64,000 nucleotides of DNA from Nitrospirillum viridazoti CBAmc (GTDB taxonomy: Bacteria; Pseudomonadota; Alphaproteobacteria; Azospirillales; Azospirillaceae), in contig NZ_CP022113.1 of the NCBI RefSeq assembly GCF_000730165.1, forward strand, positions 682,001-746,000. The letters are read 5' to 3'. The stretch's first letter is position 1; every line of letters starts with the position of its first letter. The notes under the pieces are model-generated. The model was not told the DNA's origin and did no database searches. It saw only the letters and a list, made by a program, of their open reading frames with translations. This document shows, in pieces, positions 8,890 through 18,309 of the stretch. A program made the translations under genes and the position numbers.

Positions 8890-9498
8890 TTATTGGGGGG
8901 AACCGGCCTTCACCCCTGGAGCAAGGATGGAGGCGAAGATCACCCGCTTGAACTGCTCGATGGGTTGGGGGGACCGGTCCACTTTCATGCGCATCATAGC
9001 GCCCTCCCACGCGGCGAGAAGAAAGGTCGCGACGTCGCCGGCATCGAGATCGCCCCGGATCTCGCCCGCATCCTGGCCGGCGCGCACAGCCTCGGCGAAC
9101 GCATCGGTAAGCGCGCGGCAAACCTCGACCAAATGGGTGCGCAGCACCTCGCTCTGTTCCGGCACCTCAAGGCTCATGTTGCCGACAAGGCAGCCGTATC
9201 GCCAGCCCGCCGCTTCCAGCCGTTCGGTGATGGCATCGAAATAGGCGCGCAACCGTTCGACGGGCGGCCGGCCTTTATCGCGCAACGTGCCGTCCATGAT
9301 CGCCTGTGTGCGCTCATGGTAGCGATCGAGGATGGTGGCGGCGAAAGCCTCCTTCGATCGGAAATGGTTGGTGAAACAGCCCTGGGGGACGCCGGCGTCA
9401 CTGGTGATCTCGCGCACGCCGGCACCGGCGTATCCGCGCTCATGCAGCGTACGCACCCCGGACTCGATGATTTTCTCGCGAAGGGACGGTCTGGCCAT
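8890..9498 (-). CDS. TetR/AcrR-family transcriptional regulator
   Basis: 202 aa. The HTH spans about residues 9-52 (TLHERGYAGAGVREITSDAGVPQGCFTNHFRSKEAF in outline), and the C-terminal ligand domain is of the NemR/AcuR-like type (GWRYGCLVGNMSLEV). Divergent from the DUF1330 gene at 9617. An inverted repeat just upstream of its start is a candidate autoregulatory site. Co-transcription with the LysR gene behind it is likely. Such regulators often respond to electrophiles. Confidence 0.88.
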   Translation of the reverse strand: MARPSLREKIIESGVRTLHERGYAGAGVREITSDAGVPQGCFTNHFRSKEAFAATILDRYHERTQAIMDGTLRDKGRPPVERLRAYFDAITERLEAAGWRYGCLVGNMSLEVPEQSEVLRTHLVEVCRALTDAFAEAVRAGQDAGEIRGDLDAGDVATFLLAAWEGAMMRMKVDRSPQPIEQFKRVIFASILAPGVKAGSPQ

Positions 9499-9506
9499 TG
9501 CTAATA

Positions 9507-9524
9507 AATACAGTTGGACGTATT
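9507..9524. promoter_or_regulatory. Candidate TetR operator
   Basis: Inverted repeat AATAC-N8-GTATT in an AT-rich patch 8 bp upstream of the TetR start and within the divergent promoter shared with the DUF1330 gene. Arms are only 5 bp, but position and AT-richness against the GC-rich background fit an operator. Confidence 0.35.
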
Positions 9525-9616
9525 GCTTGGCAAGCGCAGTTCCGCCGGCGGCCCTGGCCGCTCACGGGTCCCCCGCATGAACATGCTCAGCGCGACAATC
9601 CAAGAAGGCGAGAGAT

Positions 9617-10051
9617 ATGGCGATCATTGACTACACCCGTGCGGCGCTGGACGCGGCGGACAGCACACTGGCCGAAGCGGGCCCGGTCTACATGGTCAAT
9701 CTGGTGCGCTATCGGGACCAGGCCATCTATGAGGCCACCTTTGAAGCGGCCTCCGACCTGCCACCCTGCTCGGGCAGGGAGGCCTATTTCCAGCGGTATG
9801 CCCGCGCCTTCCAAACTATCGCGCGGGGTGAGGACTATTCGGTTTTCTGGGTCGGCAATGTCCGGGGGGTGCTGGTGGGCGTCGCTGGCGAAGCCTGGGA
9901 CGATATCGTCATCGTCCGTTATGCGAGCTTCGCCACGCTGCGCCGAATTCTCGAAAACCCGGCCTACGCGGAGCAGGCAGCACCACACCGGCACGCGGCG
10001 CTGGCCGATTGGAAATTCATGGTCACCACCCAGCCCGAGCTGCCACGGTGA
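9617..10051 (+). CDS. DUF1330-like dimeric alpha/beta-barrel protein
   Basis: 144 aa, cytoplasmic, related to DUF1330 (GPVYMVNLVRYRDQAIYEA, then a C-terminal ILENPAYAEQAAPHRHAALADW). Members are small ferredoxin-fold proteins of unclear catalytic role. Preceded by GAAGGCGAGAG. It is divergent from the TetR gene and probably under its control. Confidence 0.7.
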   Translation: MAIIDYTRAALDAADSTLAEAGPVYMVNLVRYRDQAIYEATFEAASDLPPCSGREAYFQRYARAFQTIARGEDYSVFWVGNVRGVLVGVAGEAWDDIVIVRYASFATLRRILENPAYAEQAAPHRHAALADWKFMVTTQPELPR

Positions 10052-10080
10052 ACGGGCCTCCGCCCCTGCCCATCCCCAAC

Positions 10081-10101
10081 GGGGCGCCGGAAAGACGCCC
10101 C
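10081..10101. terminator. Weak hairpin between convergent DUF1330 and hyuA genes
   Basis: GGGGCG and CGCCCC pair around a 9-nt loop in the 60-bp space between convergent stop codons. There is no U-tract. Confidence 0.35.
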
Positions 10102-10111
10102 TGAGGCCCTG

Positions 10112-12220
10112 TCAGCCTGCCGCCGTTCCGGCATCCGCGGCGATGGTGGTGATCAGATGGCCATGCGGATCGACCTCCGTCACGCAATCCGGTCCCACCG
10201 CGAAAGTCGACTCCCGCTCCTCGAACAGGGCGGCACCGACGATGCGCATGCCCGGCGCCAGGGCATAGCGGTCGTAGATCGCCGTGTCGACTGGGCCGAA
10301 ATCCGGGAAATCGACCCGCCGGCGGCCGCGCAGCGGCTCCGCCCCCTCCTCCCGCGTCCGCGTCAGGCTGATCGGCTGGATGGGCAGCGAGGCGGAGAGG
10401 CGCCATCCGACCACCTCGACCGGCATGCCCTGGGCCGCCCGGCCGAACCGGGCGCGATAGGCCGCGCCGAAGGCCTCGTGCAGCGCCCCGCCGTCACCGG
10501 CGGCGATCGCCTCCGCCGGGATGCCGACCGACACCTCGAAGCCCTGGCCGACATAGCGCATGTCGGCATAGAGCCTGGTCTGCATCGGCACGGTGGCGGC
10601 ACTGGCCGCGTCCAGCAGACGCCGGGCCTGGTCCGCCATGTCGGCGATCAGTCCCCGCACATGAGGCCAGTCCAGCCGGGCCACCGGCGACACGTACCCG
10701 CGCACGAAGTCGACCGTGGGCGGCGCCACCAGGAAACCGAACGCCGAGATGACCCCCGCCCCCGGCGGCACGATCAGCTGCCTGACCTTCAGCAGCTTGG
10801 CCAGGCCGTAAGCATGGACCGGGCCGGCGCCGCCGAAGGCGATCATGGTGTAGTCGCGGGGATCCTTGCCGTTCTCGGCCAGGTGCATGCGGGTGGCCCC
10901 CGCCATGCTTTCGTTGACGACGGCCTGGATGCCACGCGCGGCCCCGGCGGCATCGATGCCCAGCGGCCGGCCCAGCCGGCTTTCCATCGCGTCGCCGGCC
11001 GCCGTGTCGCGCAGGCCCATCTCGCCCCCCAGGAAATAGGCGGGATCAAGATACCCCAGCATCAGGTCGGCGTCGGTTACCGTCGGCTCCGTCCCGCCGC
11101 GTCCATAGCAGACCGGGCCGGGCACGGAGCCGGCGCTGCGCGGCCCCACCTTGAGCAGGCCCAGGGCGTCCAGCCCCGCGATGGAGCCGCCGCCGGCGCC
11201 GATTTCGATCATGTCGACGACCGTGACCTTCAGCGGCAGCCCCGACCCCTGCTTGAAGCGGTGCAGGCGGCCCGCCTCGAAGTCATGCTTGATGTGGGGC
11301 GCGTAATCCTCCACCAGGCACATCTTGGCCGTGGTCCCGCCCATGTCGAATGAGATCACCCGCCGCTGTCCCGTCTCGCGGGCGATGTGCGCGGCCGCCA
11401 TGGCACCGGCGGCCGGCCCGGACTCGATGAGGCGCACCGGGAAATTCTTGGCGTCCCCTATGGTGGTGATGCCGCCGCTGGACAGCATGATGTACAGCTC
11501 GCCCGCGAAGCCCAGGACGCGCAAATCATCGACCAGCCGGTCCAGATAGCCGTGCACGCGGGGCTGGACATAGGCGTTGACGCAGGTGGTGTTGGTCCGT
11601 TCGTATTCGCGAATCTCCGGCGCGACCTCGGCGGACAGCGAGACCAGCAAGTCGGGATAGAGCTCCCGCACCACCTGGCGCGCCGCCAGTTCGTGCGCCG
11701 GATTGCGATAGGAATGCAGGAAGGCGATGGCCAGGGCCTCGATGCCTTCCTCCTCCACCAGGTGGCGGACGGCGTCGCGCACCGCCTGCTCGTCCAGCGG
11801 CATGAACTCGCCACCATCGGCCTTCAATCGCCCGGGGATGTCCAGCCGCAGGTGACGCGGCACCAGGACGGGCACGGGTTCCAGCGCCAGGTCGTCCACG
11901 TCGTACCGGATCTCCCGCCCCATCTCCAGGATATCGCGGAATCCCGCCGAGGCCAGCAGGCCGATCTTGGCGCCGGTCCGCTCCAGCACCGTGTTGGTGA
12001 TCAGGGTCGTCCCGTGAACGATGCTGTGGATTTGGTCGATGGTCGAGTTGGTCTCCGCCAGCAGGCGGACGATGCCCTCGACGATGGCCCGGCCCGGCTG
12101 GTCGGGGGTGGTCAGGCGCTTGCCCGTGGCGCTGAGGCTGCGGGCCTCATCATGCAGGACGAAATCGGTGAACGTGCCGCCGATGTCGACGCCGATGCGG
12201 ATGGTCTTCTGCTTCATCAC
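10112..12220 (-). CDS. Hydantoinase/oxoprolinase subunit A (HyuA family)
   Basis: 702-aa ATP-binding subunit. The actin-like ATPase signature DIGGTFTDF lies at residues 12-20, with a second phosphate loop DMGGTTAKM at about 290 and GAGGGSIA after it. With HyuB it forms a complex that uses ATP to hydrolyse cyclic amides (5-oxoproline, N-methylhydantoin); relatives carboxylate acetone or acetophenone. The ATG overlaps the hyuB stop by 4 nt. Last gene of the atuA-DUF4387-MFS-hyuB-hyuA operon. The substrate cannot be told from the sequence. Confidence 0.9.
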   Translation of the reverse strand: MMKQKTIRIGVDIGGTFTDFVLHDEARSLSATGKRLTTPDQPGRAIVEGIVRLLAETNSTIDQIHSIVHGTTLITNTVLERTGAKIGLLASAGFRDILEMGREIRYDVDDLALEPVPVLVPRHLRLDIPGRLKADGGEFMPLDEQAVRDAVRHLVEEEGIEALAIAFLHSYRNPAHELAARQVVRELYPDLLVSLSAEVAPEIREYERTNTTCVNAYVQPRVHGYLDRLVDDLRVLGFAGELYIMLSSGGITTIGDAKNFPVRLIESGPAAGAMAAAHIARETGQRRVISFDMGGTTAKMCLVEDYAPHIKHDFEAGRLHRFKQGSGLPLKVTVVDMIEIGAGGGSIAGLDALGLLKVGPRSAGSVPGPVCYGRGGTEPTVTDADLMLGYLDPAYFLGGEMGLRDTAAGDAMESRLGRPLGIDAAGAARGIQAVVNESMAGATRMHLAENGKDPRDYTMIAFGGAGPVHAYGLAKLLKVRQLIVPPGAGVISAFGFLVAPPTVDFVRGYVSPVARLDWPHVRGLIADMADQARRLLDAASAATVPMQTRLYADMRYVGQGFEVSVGIPAEAIAAGDGGALHEAFGAAYRARFGRAAQGMPVEVVGWRLSASLPIQPISLTRTREEGAEPLRGRRRVDFPDFGPVDTAIYDRYALAPGMRIVGAALFEERESTFAVGPDCVTEVDPHGHLITTIAADAGTAAG

Positions 12221-13881
12221 TTCAGTCCAAGGGCCAGAGCTTGCGTGGGGTAATCGCGGCGTACGGCGTCGGTGGTCACCACGCCCCGCTTCAGATCGGT
12301 TTCGACGGCCGCGACCGGCCGGTCTGCCGGCGGTCCATAGCCACCGCCCCCGGGGAAGGACAGCGTCACGCTTTCGCCCGGCTGGATGAGGGAGCGTGAC
12401 TTCATGGGCACGGTGCGCCCGTCCCGATGGGCGGCCAGCGCGGGCGCCCCGGCACCGCCCCCCATGATGCCCAGCGCCGGGTGGCGCTCACGATCCCCCA
12501 GCAGCACCATCTGGATGGGTGTCGCGGCGGCGTTCAGGATTTCGCAGTCCTGGCCCAGGCCGCCGCGCTGGCGGCCCGCCCCGCCGGAGTCCGGCCGAAA
12601 CGCCTTGCGCAGGAACAGCAGCGGTGACACCGTCTCCATCGCCTCGACGCTACCCGCGCCGGAATTGGTGGGGAAGGCGGTGGTGGACAGGCCGTCCCGC
12701 TCCGCCGAGGCGCCCATGCCGGCGCTGGCGAACAACAGCTGGCCGAAGCGTCCCCCGTCGGCGGTGCGCCCGCTGAAATGCGCGCGCAAGGCCGGCGCCC
12801 CGCCGCTGTCGGCCACCACCCGTTCCGGCATCAAGGGCGACAGCGCCTGGAACAGGGCGCAAGACAGCAGGTGCCCCGTCAGGTGGCGCGCCATGACCGG
12901 CGCCGGCGCGGTGGGATTGAGGATGGTTCCGGCCGGCGCCGTCACCCGGATGGGGCGGTAGGAGCCCTCATTGCGCCGCGTGAAGGGGTCCAGCAGGCAC
13001 TTCAACGGATAGATGGTGTAAGCGCGGGTATAGTTGAGCGTCGAATTGATCGCGTACGCCACCTGGGGGGAGGAGCCGTCGTAGTCGACGGTGATGTCGT
13101 CGCCGGCGATGGTCACGGCGCAGGCGATGCGCGTCGGCTGGTCCCCCACGCCATCGGCCTCGATGGCGCCGCCATAGACGCCGTTGGGCAAGCCGGCGAT
13201 GGCCGCGCGCATGGCCCGCTCCGCCAGGCCGGTCACGGCGCGGCCCAGCCGTTTGAAGTCAGGCTCGCCCGTGTCCTCCAGGAACTCCACCGCCCGGCGC
13301 CGGCATACCTCGTTCGCGTTGACCTGCGCCTCGATGTCGCCGAACACGATGTCCTTGAGGCGGATGTTGGCCAGCAGCAGTTGCACCAGGTCGTCATTCA
13401 GCTCCCCCGCGCGGTAAAGCCGAACCGGGGGGATCAGCACGCCTTCTTCGATCAGCTCGGTCGGACCCTCCTTGAAGGTGCCGCCGATATCGGGCGCATG
13501 GGCGGCGGAACCGGAGAAGCCGACCAACGCGCCGTGGTGGAAGATGGGGGCGACCACGACGATGTCCGGCAGATGGCCCGTGCCGATCCAGGGGTCGTTG
13601 GTCATGACCACGTCGCCCTCGCGCCATGTCGATGCCGGGAAGCGGTCCAGCATGGCGCGGGTGGCACGCCCGACCAGGGCGGCGAAGGCCGGGATCCCCA
13701 GGGTGCACTCGCCGATGGTCTCGCCATCCGCATCCATGAGCACGGTGACGTAGTCGTTGGATTCACGGATGACGGTGGAGAAGGAGGTGCGCAGCAGCGT
13801 CGCCGCGGCCTCATCGGCGATGGCGATCAGCCGGCTCCACCAGATTTCCAGGGTAATGGGGTTGATCTCGCTGTCGATCAT
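12217..13881 (-). CDS. Hydantoinase/oxoprolinase subunit B (HyuB family)
   Basis: 554 aa, partner of HyuA. The N-terminus INPITLEIWWSRLIAIADEAAATLLRTSFS is typical, as are the central NDPWIGTGHLPD and the C-terminal glycine-rich FPGGGGYGPP. Overlaps the MFS gene by 4 nt upstream and hyuA by 4 nt downstream, so expression is coupled. No truncation seen. Confidence 0.9.
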   Translation of the reverse strand: MIDSEINPITLEIWWSRLIAIADEAAATLLRTSFSTVIRESNDYVTVLMDADGETIGECTLGIPAFAALVGRATRAMLDRFPASTWREGDVVMTNDPWIGTGHLPDIVVVAPIFHHGALVGFSGSAAHAPDIGGTFKEGPTELIEEGVLIPPVRLYRAGELNDDLVQLLLANIRLKDIVFGDIEAQVNANEVCRRRAVEFLEDTGEPDFKRLGRAVTGLAERAMRAAIAGLPNGVYGGAIEADGVGDQPTRIACAVTIAGDDITVDYDGSSPQVAYAINSTLNYTRAYTIYPLKCLLDPFTRRNEGSYRPIRVTAPAGTILNPTAPAPVMARHLTGHLLSCALFQALSPLMPERVVADSGGAPALRAHFSGRTADGGRFGQLLFASAGMGASAERDGLSTTAFPTNSGAGSVEAMETVSPLLFLRKAFRPDSGGAGRQRGGLGQDCEILNAAATPIQMVLLGDRERHPALGIMGGGAGAPALAAHRDGRTVPMKSRSLIQPGESVTLSFPGGGGYGPPADRPVAAVETDLKRGVVTTDAVRRDYPTQALALGLK

Positions 13882-15245
13882 GCTGGGTCCTTCACACGAG
13901 AGAGGGGGGCGGGATCGGACGCGCGCTGCGCCGCCGCGCCATCCGCCGCCACCAAGGACAGGGTCGAACGATAGGATCGCCGGCCGGTGGCGAGGATAAG
14001 CGCCGCCACGGCGAAGCCGCTGGGGGCGACCATGGCGATGGACCGGCCGATCATCATCGGGTCATGGAAGACGTGATCGTTCAGCACGCCGACCAGCAGC
14101 GGCCCGAAGGTCGCCGCCAGCAGGTTGGAGCTGGCGATGTAGCAGGCCGACGCGATGGCCCGCATGCGGTTGGGCACCAGTTCAGCCAGACTGGCCTGGA
14201 CCAGGCCGAAGTTGAAACCGACCACGAACTGGATGGAGCCGATGGCGACCAGTGCCACGGCCTGATCGGCGACCGCCATGACCAGGCTGGCGACCGCGCA
14301 GAAGGCCGCCGAACCGATGCCGACGATCAGCTTGCCGTCCTTCCGGCCCGCCCGGGTCAGGGCGTCGGCCAGCATGGCGCCGACGATGGCGCCCAGCGGG
14401 CTCAGCACCAGGGTCATACCCCCCAGCTTCTGGCCCGTGGGCCCCAGCGCCCAGCCGTGGACGCGGACGAAAAAGGTGGGGGCCCAGGATGCCAGGGTCG
14501 AGGCCGCCATGCTGGTGGTGGCGAAGCCGCCGACCGTGGTCAGCAGGGCCGCCTTCTTGCGGGCGAATTCCGCCAGCACTTGGCGCAGGCTGGCGGTGGC
14601 CTCCGACCGCCGGCCGTCATCCGTCAGGCGCGCCGGTTCCCGCACCGTCAGCAGCAGCGGTACCATCAGGAGCCCGGCGGCACCCAGGATGATGAAGACC
14701 AGCCGCCACGGCTCCGTTTGGCCGGCGCCGTCGCGGCCGAAATATTTCAGCAGCGTGCCGCCAAGGCCGAGTGCCAGCCCGCTGCCGAAGAAGACCCCCA
14801 TGGAATAGATGCTCAGCGCCCGCGTGCGCGCACCCGGCGAGAAATAATCGGCGATCAGGGACACGGCGGCCGGCGCCAGGGCCGCCTCGCCGATGGCGAC
14901 GCAAATCCGCGCGCCGAACAATTGCGGCATGCTTTGCGCCAGGCCGCACGCCGCCGTGGCGGCGCACCAGACGACCAATCCCACCAGCGTCAGGTTGCGG
15001 CGGTGCCGTGTATCCGCAACACGTGCCAGGGGAAAGCCGAACAGCGTGTAGAAGACGGCGAAGGCCGCGCCCTGCAGCAGACCAAGCTGTGTGTCGTTGA
15101 GGTCAAAGCTCTTCTGGATCGGGCCGACCAGAAGCTGCAACAGGGCCCGATCCATGTAACTGAACGTGAAACATAGGCACATCACAACGGCGACATACCA
15201 GGAATACGCGGTGTCCCGGCGATGCAGGGCGGCCTGCCTGCCCAT
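13878..15245 (-). CDS. MFS transporter (spinster/hexuronate-type)
   Basis: 455 aa, about 12 membrane helices. TM1 is YVAVVMCLCFTFSYMDRALL, with the YMDR motif of the spinster-like/anion:cation symporter branch; the loop 2-3 motif is GFPLARVADTRHRR. Probably imports the substrate of the AtuA/HyuAB enzymes across the inner membrane. The preceding 59-bp gap holds a 10-bp palindrome CGCTTAAGCG. Confidence 0.88.
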   Translation of the reverse strand: MGRQAALHRRDTAYSWYVAVVMCLCFTFSYMDRALLQLLVGPIQKSFDLNDTQLGLLQGAAFAVFYTLFGFPLARVADTRHRRNLTLVGLVVWCAATAACGLAQSMPQLFGARICVAIGEAALAPAAVSLIADYFSPGARTRALSIYSMGVFFGSGLALGLGGTLLKYFGRDGAGQTEPWRLVFIILGAAGLLMVPLLLTVREPARLTDDGRRSEATASLRQVLAEFARKKAALLTTVGGFATTSMAASTLASWAPTFFVRVHGWALGPTGQKLGGMTLVLSPLGAIVGAMLADALTRAGRKDGKLIVGIGSAAFCAVASLVMAVADQAVALVAIGSIQFVVGFNFGLVQASLAELVPNRMRAIASACYIASSNLLAATFGPLLVGVLNDHVFHDPMMIGRSIAMVAPSGFAVAALILATGRRSYRSTLSLVAADGAAAQRASDPAPLSRVKDPA

Positions 15246-15304
15246 TTGCGTCCTCCCGATTTTATTATTGTGCGCTTAAGCGAAATACGGGTGCCGCGAC
15301 GGCG

Positions 15305-15613
15305 TCAGGCAAGCTCGACCGACAGCAGGCGCGCGAACTGCTGACCGCCATGCATGTCGCGCTCATGCCGCCAGCCTTGGGGGTGCGGCCGGGGGTAGGA
15401 GATCTTGATCATGCGCAGCGCGTCCACCGGCACACGCTTCACGCCGGCCGGGTCCGTGCCGAACAGGCGGGCGAACAGGTCCGGCCCCAGCTCCGGCGCG
15501 TCACGATAGCGCGCGAAACTGTCGTCGTCGGCGAAAAAGAAATCCACGGTGATCCAGAACGGACCGGCGTTCTTCGACCGGACATGCCGGCACACTTCAG
15601 CGATCTTAGGCAT
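15305..15613 (-). CDS. DUF4387 family protein
   Basis: 102 aa starting MPKIAEVCRHVRSKNAGPFW; its family (DUF4387) is regularly coded next to AtuA/DUF1446 proteins and is sometimes fused to them, so it is probably a small subunit. The ATG overlaps the 3' end of the atuA-like gene by 8 nt; longer in-frame starts would run far into that gene. The function is undetermined. Confidence 0.8.
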   Translation of the reverse strand: MPKIAEVCRHVRSKNAGPFWITVDFFFADDDSFARYRDAPELGPDLFARLFGTDPAGVKRVPVDALRMIKISYPRPHPQGWRHERDMHGGQQFARLLSVELA

Positions 15614-17021
15614 GTGGCGTCTCCAGATGCTCAACGGTACCGGTCGATGACACGTCCACCCAATCCGTCCTGACCAGTTCGAACCCGTCCTCGGTCTCGA
15701 CGACATGGTTGAGCATGAATTCATAGACACGCCCGCGCGGGATCTCGGCCGGCGTGAAGGGGAAGGCGTAGCTGGGCAGTTCCATGTCGAAGCGTATCGG
15801 CATGTGGAAGAAATAGGGGTTGCAGGACCGCGCCATGCGGTCGGCCAGGTCCTGGGTGCGCGCTGTCACCACGAACAGCACGCCCACGTCGCGCGGGGGT
15901 GGGGTATCGGCGGGCACGGGCTGGCCGGACGTGCCGTTCCAGCCGTAGAGGCGCAGCGAGACCTCGAAATTGCCCGCCTCATCGCCGAAGGTGGCGGCGA
16001 TGCGGTCCACCAGCGTCTTGTGCATGCGGTCGTGGAATTCATCGAGGTTGGCCAGGACTTCCGGATCCTCGATACCGATCAGCATGATGGTCTGGTAGTC
16101 GCCGCCACGGGCCCCTTCCAACTTCATGGTGTAGGGCATAGGCCGCCAGATGGAGCCGACGACCCGGGTGATGCGCGGCTCGACCTGGGTGTAGACCGCC
16201 TCCTTGGCGTCCAGGATGCCGCCCGGTTCCACCAGCAGGAAGGGATCGCTGTTCTCATACAGCAGGTGGGCCGAGACGCTTTCGGGTGTGCAGCGGTTGC
16301 CGAGGTCCAAAGGTTCCATGTCGAAGTGGTCGGCCCCGACATGCATCAGCACGCCGCCCCGTCGCAGGTTGGTCGTGCACTGCCCGCCGCATTCGGCGAT
16401 CTTGGCCGCGTGCCAGGTCTGGGCCACGCCGGCGCCCCGCATCAGGGGCACGGCCGACAGCACGGCGGTGTCGGTGGTCCTGCCGCCCAGCACCAGGTTG
16501 GCACCGCGCTGGACGGCGTCCATGTAGGGCTCCGGCCCCATCAGGGCCACGATGTGGTCGCAGGCGTCGAACAACTCATCGGTGGCTTGGCCCAGCGGCG
16601 CCAGCGGCCGGATCTTCCCCTGCGCCAGCTTGCGCTTCAGCACCGCCGCCGGCTGTTCGCTGTACAGGCAGGCGATGCGCAGTCCTATGCCCAGTTCCCG
16701 CGCCACCTCGATGGCGATGTCGCGGGTCCAGTCCACGCTGGCGTCCGCGCCACAGGTGCCGCAGGTGCCCACCAGCACCGGTATGCCGGCCTCATTGGCC
16801 ATCTGCAGCAGGACGAGGAGATCCTGCTTGATCGACTCCCGGTTCATCTTGGAGACGCCGCGCGCCAGATAAGAGGGCCCGCTGTCCGTCGAACCGGCGT
16901 CGATGGCGATGGCGTGGGCGCCCTGGGCCAGGCCATAGGCGATGTGTTCCCGTTTCACTCCCGCACCGAGCATTCCGCTCGGCACGATGACCTTGGTCAC
17001 CGTCCGTTCCAACTCCGACAT
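15606..17021 (-). CDS. AtuA-family protein (DUF1446, acyclic terpene utilisation type)
   Basis: 471 aa. The family signature VIVPSGMLGAGVKREHIAYGL is at the N-terminus (seen in two parts), with TCGTCGADASVDW and LVLGGRTTDTAVLSAVPLMRGA in outline. Named for Pseudomonas AtuA, needed for growth on citronellol/geraniol; the biochemical role is unclear. First gene of the operon with DUF4387, MFS, HyuB and HyuA. The start is uncertain: ATG at 17021 or at 17060; the former matches relatives better. Confidence 0.82.
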   Translation of the reverse strand: MSELERTVTKVIVPSGMLGAGVKREHIAYGLAQGAHAIAIDAGSTDSGPSYLARGVSKMNRESIKQDLLVLLQMANEAGIPVLVGTCGTCGADASVDWTRDIAIEVARELGIGLRIACLYSEQPAAVLKRKLAQGKIRPLAPLGQATDELFDACDHIVALMGPEPYMDAVQRGANLVLGGRTTDTAVLSAVPLMRGAGVAQTWHAAKIAECGGQCTTNLRRGGVLMHVGADHFDMEPLDLGNRCTPESVSAHLLYENSDPFLLVEPGGILDAKEAVYTQVEPRITRVVGSIWRPMPYTMKLEGARGGDYQTIMLIGIEDPEVLANLDEFHDRMHKTLVDRIAATFGDEAGNFEVSLRLYGWNGTSGQPVPADTPPPRDVGVLFVVTARTQDLADRMARSCNPYFFHMPIRFDMELPSYAFPFTPAEIPRGRVYEFMLNHVVETEDGFELVRTDWVDVSSTGTVEHLETPHA

Positions 17022-17098
17022 TTCCTGGTGTCCCGTCCGTCTATTCTTAGCAACATGCATAACAAACTTGACCGACGCTACGGAGTAAGGGATAAGTC

Positions 17099-17111
17099 GT
17101 CAATCTTGATT
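17099..17111. promoter_or_regulatory. Shared motif GTCAATCTTGATT in the atuA / HTH-citrate-synthase promoter
   Basis: The same 13 bases occur, inverted, at 19444-19456 in the 2-hydroxyacid dehydrogenase/TonB receptor promoter. Both sites lie between divergent genes in AT-rich patches, so one regulator probably binds both. The core TCAATC-TTGATT is a near-palindrome. Confidence 0.5.
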
Positions 17112-17125
17112 ATAAAAGTTTAGAA

Positions 17126-18309
17126 ATGGTCGACGACGACTACATATCGGCCGAAGAGGCCGCGGCGCTGCTGGGTGTCACCATCGACACCTTCTACGTC
17201 TATGTGACGCGCAAGAATTTGCGGTCCACGGGCATTCCCAATTCGCGCAAGCGCCGCTATTGGCGCGCCGACGTGGAACAGCTGCGCGGCCGCGGCCGCA
17301 AGCCGCCGGCCAGTCCGACGGACCTGGACGGCGAAAGCTCCATCACCCTGCTTACCGAGGACAATCTGTTCTACCGGGGGCAGAGCGTCCGGGAACTGGT
17401 GAACCGGCCCACCTTCGAAAGCGTGGCCGCCCTATTGTGGGACGTGGACGCCGACGCGGTGTTCGGCGAGTCGCTGCCGGCGTTTCCCGACACGGTCAAG
17501 GCGGTGAGCCACGCGTTGGTGGGGGAGTCGCCCATGGATCAGGCCATCGCCCTTTTCCCCCTGATCGAAAGGGCAAATCCGCGCTCGCAGGATTTCTCGC
17601 CGGCCGGCATGGCCCGGACGGGTGGCGACGTGCTGCGCGCCTTCACGGCACTGATTGCCGGGCATGACCGCCCCGACCGCAGAGCCCTCCACGTGAGCAT
17701 CGCCGAGGCCTTCGGCCTCACCGACCGCCAGGCGGCGCTGTTGCGGCGTGTCATGATCCTGGCCGCCGACCATGGGCTGGAGCCCGCGACCTTCGCCGTG
17801 CGGGCGATCGCCAGCACCGGCGTCTCGCCGTGGCGGGCGGTGTCCACCGGCCTGACCTCGCCATCGCCATCGGCCGCAAGACGCGGCCGGTCCAGTTCGC
17901 CGCCATCGGCCGGCTGGTCAAGGAAATCGTTGAAACGGAACGGCCTTTCGAGCCCATCACCCGCCGTGTCCAGGAAGGCGACGCCATCGCCGGCTTCCTG
18001 CCCGCCACCAGCGGCCGCGACGTACGTGCCACCGTCCTGCTGGACCTGCTGGAAGCCGACTATGCGCGCGACGCCGACTTCCAGCGCCTGATGGCGGCCA
18101 TCGGCGCGGCGCGGGACATCGGCGGCTACGAGCCGAGCTTCTCCCTGCTGGGCGGATTTGCCGGACTGAAGCTCGGCTTACGCTCGCGCGAGGCCACCTT
18201 TTTCCTGGCCCGCGCCGCCGGCTGGATCGCCCACGCCATCGAGCAGAGCCTGGGCGGCGAGCGCGAGCGCCATGAGCCGCACTATCGCGGGCCCCTACCC
18301 GGCCTGTGA
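17126..18309 (+). pseudogene. HTH-citrate-synthase-like gene, frameshifted
   Basis: Begins with an excisionase/MerR-like HTH (YISAEEAAALLGVTIDTFYV) fused to a citrate-synthase-like domain (ITLLTEDNLFYRGQSVRELV, then DHGLEPATFAVRAIASTG). The family match leaves the first frame after about residue 245 (near 17860). It resumes in the +1-shifted frame from about 17850 (FAAIGRLVKEIVE) to the stop at 18307, ending AAGWIAHAIEQSLGG as in real citrate synthases. Neither frame shows the catalytic His of the usual RHGG loop or the GHPLYP loop. It is therefore a decayed gene or a non-catalytic regulator with a sequencing error. It is divergent from the atuA operon and overlaps the next gene's 3' end. Confidence 0.7.
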
